From the NCBI GenBank assembly GCA_017590115.1, contig JAGGNK010011336.1, forward strand, positions 1,054,001-1,118,000: a DNA stretch of 64,000 nucleotides, given 5' to 3'. The DNA is from Montifringilla adamsi. Taxonomy: Eukaryota > Chordata > Aves > Passeriformes > Passeridae. This document shows positions 58,971-64,000 of this stretch, piece after piece. The notes below the pieces were generated by a model. It ran no database searches. It saw only the letters and a program-made list of their open reading frames with translations, and had not been told where the DNA came from. The position numbers and the translations under genes were made by a program. Each line of letters begins with the position of its first letter. The first letter of the stretch is position 1.

Positions 58971-61639
58971 CAATTTGCCCAAATGTTCTGTAGCAGGAGT
59001 TTTGCCCAGGACTGGAGGCAGAGCTCAGCTGCTTCCATCTTCAGCCCCTTACTTCTCTCTTTGTCCCAGAAACTGGAGTATTACCTGGGTGGAATGGATG
59101 GATCCTCACATGGTGGCTCATGCCACACTGTGTGTTCTGCTCTGCAGGGAGCCAGTCCAGGCTGTGTGCTGAGCCAAGGGCCAGCAAAAGGCACTGCCTT
59201 CTGTGACAATTGAGTGCTGTCCAGAAGCAGTGAATGGGATCCTTCTTTCTGTCATGAATTCCTTATGTATGGTGCTAAGCTGATCTCTTGAACCAGATTT
59301 TGGACTGTGGTGGTTTGTTTGTTGTTGGAGTTTTTTCTCAAGTTCACAGCTGGATCGAGCCCAGATAAATTAGCGGAGCTGTTGGCTTGACCGTAGTGCC
59401 ATGCAGCTGACAGGGTGCTGTTCTGTGTCACGTGAACTGTCCTAAAACAAACAGTTCTCTGTAAGGTCAGGTCTTAGGTCACTCACACTGAGGACTCAAA
59501 AGCATTAGCTTACAGTAATCTGGAGGTGGATTTTTTGTGAACCTCTGATTTTATTCAAATATGTATATGCTATTATACAAAGGGTATTAATAAAAATGTA
59601 ACCATAATCTTTGAACACTTGATTTGGCAACTTTAAGTGCTGCTACTTATGTGTTTGACTGCTTCTTCTTTTGGTCCTTATTAGTAGTGGGGATGCAGAG
59701 AACAGGTCTCCAGGGCTGTTCTGGAAAAATATTTTTAATTGCAAATTAATATACATAATGTTCAGGTTGATAAATGCTTGACTGCTTCTGTCATTTTCAT
59801 GATTACTCTTTAAGGTATTTGTGCATTATTGGTGCAATGTAGTTCCTACTGAAATGGATGGAAACTTTGTCAGTGCCTGCAGCAGTTCTGGGTTGCACCA
59901 GTTACCACTTCTGCAAAATGTCTGTGCAAGTAAGGTTTGGTAACTGCACCAGCATTGTGACATTGCAGGCCTCACTTTTCATATTTTAAATTTAAACTTA
60001 CATTTACAAATTATACATCTCAGATTTGTTGTCATAAAATAATACTTCACAAGTTGTGGAAAAGGTGCACTGAGATTTCTGGAGTGCTGCAGTTCCTAAG
60101 TATCAGTGCTTCCATGGCAGTGTTTGGTTTCCCTCCCAGAGGACAAGGGAATTAGGCACAACCACTGGCTGGACAGCCTGAGCAGTCCTGGCCTGCCCAG
60201 CCATCTGAATGACAGCTGCATTGGGCCAGCTCTAGTGAGATCTAGGCCAGCTTCTGAGAGATGAGAGGTGTCATCGGAAAACCCTTACCTCCAGTGAGGG
60301 CCTTTTATTTTACTCGATTTCCTGTGAGTTATTTGCCTTCACTTCTCCATCAGAAGGGAGCTGTGGGGAGGCAGGCAGATGGCCCAAGGCCATGGGCTCC
60401 TGATGTAGGTGCTGGAGGATCACCTTCCTTTGGTTTGTGACCTGGAGGGCTTTGATTTTAATGCTGGGCTTCACAGACTCATGTTTAGTTCAAGCTTTGC
60501 TCTTTAAAAGGTAGAAGAAAGAAGGAACACTTCTCCTCTCCTAAGACCTTTTTCAACCATCATCAAAACAAGAATCCTCAAAATCTTTGCAACAAAAAAT
60601 TGGAAAAAAATCTATCCTTTTTCTGTACAGTTTTGATACCTTATTATCAGGCTCCTTAACAAGACCCACACAAGCACAGTAGAGGACAGCTTTTCAAATA
60701 AAAACTTAATTCTTTCCAATGTTCCCTTGCACCTAACAAGGACCTCAACACAATTTGTAGAAGTTGGCATTGTAGAATTTAACTTTCAGCTGTTACCTCG
60801 ACATAGGGCTGGTTTAGATAAAGTCCTGGGTGCTCTCTCCACCATCCATGGCCCATCCATGGCCCTGGTGCAGCACTCAGTGAAAGGAGCACATTAACAA
60901 TGTGCCTGGTTCTCTGCTTGCCTGAGGGATGGGTTTGGTTCATCGTGGTTGGCAAGCACCTCAAATTGGAAATTAGTGTGCATGAATAAATATTCCTTTG
61001 CTTCTGTCATGATGAGTTATGAACATATTACAAAAATAATTATCTTCCCTTCATAAATCAGTCTGATAGTTAACTTTGGTTTGCTTACTAATTCACTGTT
61101 CCTGCTAAATGTTCTCTGGTTTGGGTCAGATACTTAAGCATAGGAATAAATCACCGCTCTAAGCCAGAATGCTTTTTGTTGCTGGGAAAGAAAAATAAGT
61201 CAAAAACCAAAATAGATGGCATTTGTGAGCAAATCGACAGTGCAGTGATGGCCCTGAAATGAGGTGTTTGTATTAGCTGTTCTACCCTGCTTTGTGGGAG
61301 TATTTTTAGATAGAATTGTGCCTAATTTATTTAAGATTGTGGTCACCCTTAACTTTAGGTGGGCAGGTTAGTGAAACAGATTTGTGAAGCTAGATATACT
61401 CAGAGGTAAAATCCAGGAGAAAAAGGGAATCATAGGTGCCAGAAGCCTGAGGGCTTTCACAAGCCTTGGGGCACGTGAAACGCTCAAGTATTCTATGTGT
61501 ATGTTGCACTCATACCCACCAGCAAATGCAAGTGAAGCACAAACCTTTTTAAAAGGAGAGCAAATCAAGCCAGTTAGAAGGAAAATGTTGTATTCCTGAG
61601 TTGCAAGGAGAAATATGTTGCCAATTCATACTGCACCAG

Positions 61640-61920
61640 AGCTCTGGTGACAAGGGGCTGCATAATAAAGCAAGTCCTTGTGCGATAGTGCCGGCACACT
61701 AGCTGCATGTTCTACAAGAGCATTTTTTAGCCATGTTCAACAGTGTGCCTGCTATCGCTCCTCCATTTGTTGAATTCAGGATGACCTTTGCATGAATAAA
61801 GTCAAATAGGATTAAGGCAGGAATTTTCAACAATGGGAAAGAGCAACAGATGTAGCCGACTTTGAACGTGGGAGGATTGTTGATGCACGGTTGCCTAAAG
61901 GGAGTGTCTGTGGTGACAAA
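61640..61920. promoter_or_regulatory. Possible conserved regulatory element (POU/SOX/OTX-like motifs)
   Basis: The non-repetitive block contains CTTTGCATGAATAAA (61786-61800, POU-like), GGATTA (61809-61814, OTX/bicoid-type) and AACAATGG (61829-61836, SOX-like) within 51 bases. Composition and lack of repeats resemble vertebrate neural enhancers. In other vertebrates EHBP1 is the neighbour of OTX1, so an OTX1 enhancer inside EHBP1 would make sense. Unproven. Confidence 0.35.
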
Positions 61921-62639
61921 AAAAGGGGGGGAAAACCCAACAATTTCCTAAAATATTAACTGCATAAAAGAAAAGAAAATAAATAGAAAACAATCCAAAG
62001 GAACTGAGTGATTCTGGTTTTTATTGGCATCGAGCTGAAGGCAGGGTTTTTTGATTCACTGCCTGCTTTTAAATCTATTTCTCTCTATTCTTTCAGCAGC
62101 TGAACTCTGTTCTCTGCAACTGTCACTATATGAGCTGTCTGAGGGGTTTGTGGCATGTACCGTATTTTTAGTTTCACATTTTTTCTGAGTTGTTTTAAAG
62201 AAAACAAAAATTGAGTATGCAGGAAAAAAAAAGTTGTTGTTTTGGTGGAGAATGAGCCATTTGAATACAAAATCCAGATCCTGCTAATGTTTTATGGTTT
62301 GATTTGTCCTGTGCAGAAGAATATAGATGGATCTCAAATGAATATACTTCAGGCACTCTGTACAGAGACTCTGAATAAAGGGGAAAAGAAGGTTAAAAAT
62401 ATATTTAAAGCAAGAACCCTTTCTGATACAACTTAAGTAGTTTTATGTGTAATTAGACATACCAAATTTGTTTTTATCTCAATAAAAAGAGGGCATGCAA
62501 ATGTATTTTACTTAGTTTCGTTATTGACAAGAGCTGTTTTGCAGTTTAGCAGATAATTGTGTTAAGCCTTGAATGCTACTTCATAGTTTGTAGTAATGAG
62601 CAATGCACAGAATTTAGATATCGTTCATATGTCTAATTC

Positions 62640-62890
62640 AGACAAATCAGCTTTGAAAGGCATGTGTAGGAAAAGCTTTTAAAGTGTGAATGAAATCATG
62701 TGCTCTAGCTCAATGAAAGGGATTTAAAGGAGCTAGCTAGAAACTAAAGCCATTAAGGAAATCACCTTGTAAATGTTACGAAAAATATTGGTGAGCTTAG
62801 TATATTAGCTCAACTTGAATATTTAAAAGCTTGATTAAACACTCACTGATTAAATGCTTACACCACTTTAAAGAGAGCTATGGTGTTGAG
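62640..62890. promoter_or_regulatory. Possible conserved regulatory element
   Basis: The block is AT-rich and non-repetitive, with GATTAAA repeats (about 62832 and 62849), CATTAAGG, AGCTAGCTAG and TTTAAAG words. An octamer ATGCAAAT lies just upstream at 62495-62502. The motif density is suggestive only. Confidence 0.22.
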
Positions 62891-63099
62891 AGGGCAGTCT
62901 CTCACAAGGGAATAATCATTTGGATTCAGAGGATGTAGCACGGTCAAACATCTTCTAATACTTGTTATCATGCCTCTCCCCATATTCCTTTAGAGCAGAG
63001 CTTGCTGGGGTGAGCTGTGTGTTCCCACTCACAGATGCTGTGCCACAGGATACTCAGTAGTTGTAACACATCTCCCATCCCCAAAATAAGGAATATTTC

Positions 63100-63180
63100 A
63101 ACAGACACAAACAAACAAACAAACACCCCCTCCCCCCAAACAAATAAAACCAAAACAAAAAAATTACACACACACACATA
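63100..63180. repeat. AAAC and CA microsatellites
   Basis: (aaac)4-5 at about 63107-63124, a C-rich break, another A/C-rich stretch, then (ca)7 at about 63165-63179. Simple sequence of no evident function. Confidence 0.85.
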
Positions 63181-64000
63181 CCCCTCCCGCCCCAGGATGG
63201 AATATCTTGAAGAACACAGCTCTCCAGGTACTGGAGACTAATTTGTGACTAATGACTAAATTTTTTTACCTTGATTAAGGTCCTTGTGATGTTTAATTTT
63301 GAGACTAGGAGCAATTTCATATGCATGCCTGGAATCTTTAGCACCAAGAGCACATCACTGTTGCTTGCATGGCATGGATTAAAGCCCACTGTGGCTGTAA
63401 AAAGTCAACTTTATTTCCCTGTGGGCTCAGTGTGGGGACCAACATTAAGCTTACAGATGTGTACACAAGTGCTCAAATTGTGCCTGCACAACTGGGGCAG
63501 AGGCTGTCACAGGCATGCAGCAGAACCAGAGAAATACATTTTGAAAGAACTTCTGGATGCTGACTGTTACATGCCTGGATTTTTGTAGGCATTCTTGAGA
63601 CTTAATGCAGAGTCCACTGAAGGCAGGGAGAAGTTGAGGTCCTTTAGTTGCCCCTCAGTTGTGTTCCAGAGCAGTGAAGTCTTTGCACCCAAGATTCCAC
63701 GAACGGGAACTGAGGCAGGTTAGAGTTGTTTCTAACCCCTTTGTTGTCTTTTGGATGTTGGAAGGGTGAGCCACAAGGAAGAGTACAGTCTCCTTTTCTT
63801 TGGCAGGCCAGCTAAAATCTTCATTCTCCCTCACTTCATCAACACCTTTGAGACAAGGAACTGTAATCTTAAAGCCTTGCAGGGGTCATGTTTCTTGTCT
63901 TGCTTCAATGCAAATATATCCTTAGAATCCAACTCAGCCAAACAACCTTTAAAATATCCTAAAATGTTATACCACCACAAATAATTATAAATAAGAGAAG

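Larger units (their letters stand above)
53204..64000 (+). other. EHBP1: EHBP1 intron after exon F (5' part)
   Basis: This intron starts with GTAAGC and continues past the window end, so it is longer than 10.8 kb. It holds poly(A) runs at 53665 and 58463, a tandem duplication near 54620-54660 (tttgcttcata repeated), short palindromes, an (AAAC)n/(CA)n patch at 63100-63180 and two motif-dense blocks at 61640-61920 and 62640-62890. The 125-codon and 146-codon open frames at 53896-54273 and 58773-59213 show no recognisable protein. The rest is ordinary intron. Confidence 0.85.

Noticed and set aside
58773..59213. 146-codon + strand open frame
   Set aside because: No family resemblance, no exon-like borders, and it crosses a perfect 20-base palindrome as plain intron would.
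1..64000. CRISPR arrays, tRNA or rRNA genes, telomere repeats, operons
   Set aside because: None seen; the window is eukaryotic intronic DNA.

Overview
This is vertebrate, almost certainly bird, chromosomal DNA: AT-rich, mostly non-coding, with isolated short exons bounded by GT-AG splice sites. Bird is inferred from a CR1 non-LTR retrotransposon ending in the avian-type tail and from the relic of an endogenous retrovirus whose LTR start and gag-like sequence resemble elements common in songbirds. A passerine is the best guess. No bacterial operons, CRISPR arrays or rRNA genes are present.

The only gene I can support is EHBP1 (EH-domain-binding protein 1), on the + strand. Six consecutive internal exons are visible: A 30168-30349, B 31439-31578, C 37431-37535, D 38239-38361, E 46484-46736 and F 53020-53203. 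Together they hold 987 coding bases (about 329 codons), and the reading frame joins cleanly across all five junctions. They encode the end of the N-terminal NT-C2 membrane-binding domain (A and the start of B), an acidic linker (B, C), and the NPF-motif region that binds EHD proteins (D, E, F; five NPF motifs). The first exons and promoter lie upstream of base 1. The CH domain, the C-terminal Rab-binding domain and the 3' end lie beyond base 64000.

Layout: 1-30167 is the end of a very long intron. It holds a songbird-type ERV relic (about 7421-8965), a CR1 (about 10130-10645), a GC-rich patch (16.0-17.4 kb), a near-perfect 73-base palindrome (19085-19157), an 867-base open frame of doubtful coding status on the minus strand (19222-20088), and a degraded coding-like coiled-coil block on the minus strand (23571-24073). 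30168-38361 is the dense part, with exons A-D and a possible alternative terminal exon after C. 38362-53019 holds exons E and F in long introns, two MIR-like SINE fragments lie near 34 kb, and an old antisense CR1/L3-like fragment lies near 49 kb. 53204-64000 is intron with poly(A) runs, short palindromes and two AT-rich blocks rich in homeodomain/POU/SOX-like motifs.

The observations most worth following are the 73-base palindrome (an intronic shRNA-like hairpin or template-switch product), the possible truncating exon at 37671-37819, the weak donors of exons B and C, the minus-strand coiled-coil block interrupted by a phase-compatible GT-AG segment, and several candidate regulatory elements. 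In other vertebrates EHBP1 lies next to OTX1, so enhancers inside its introns would be plausible.
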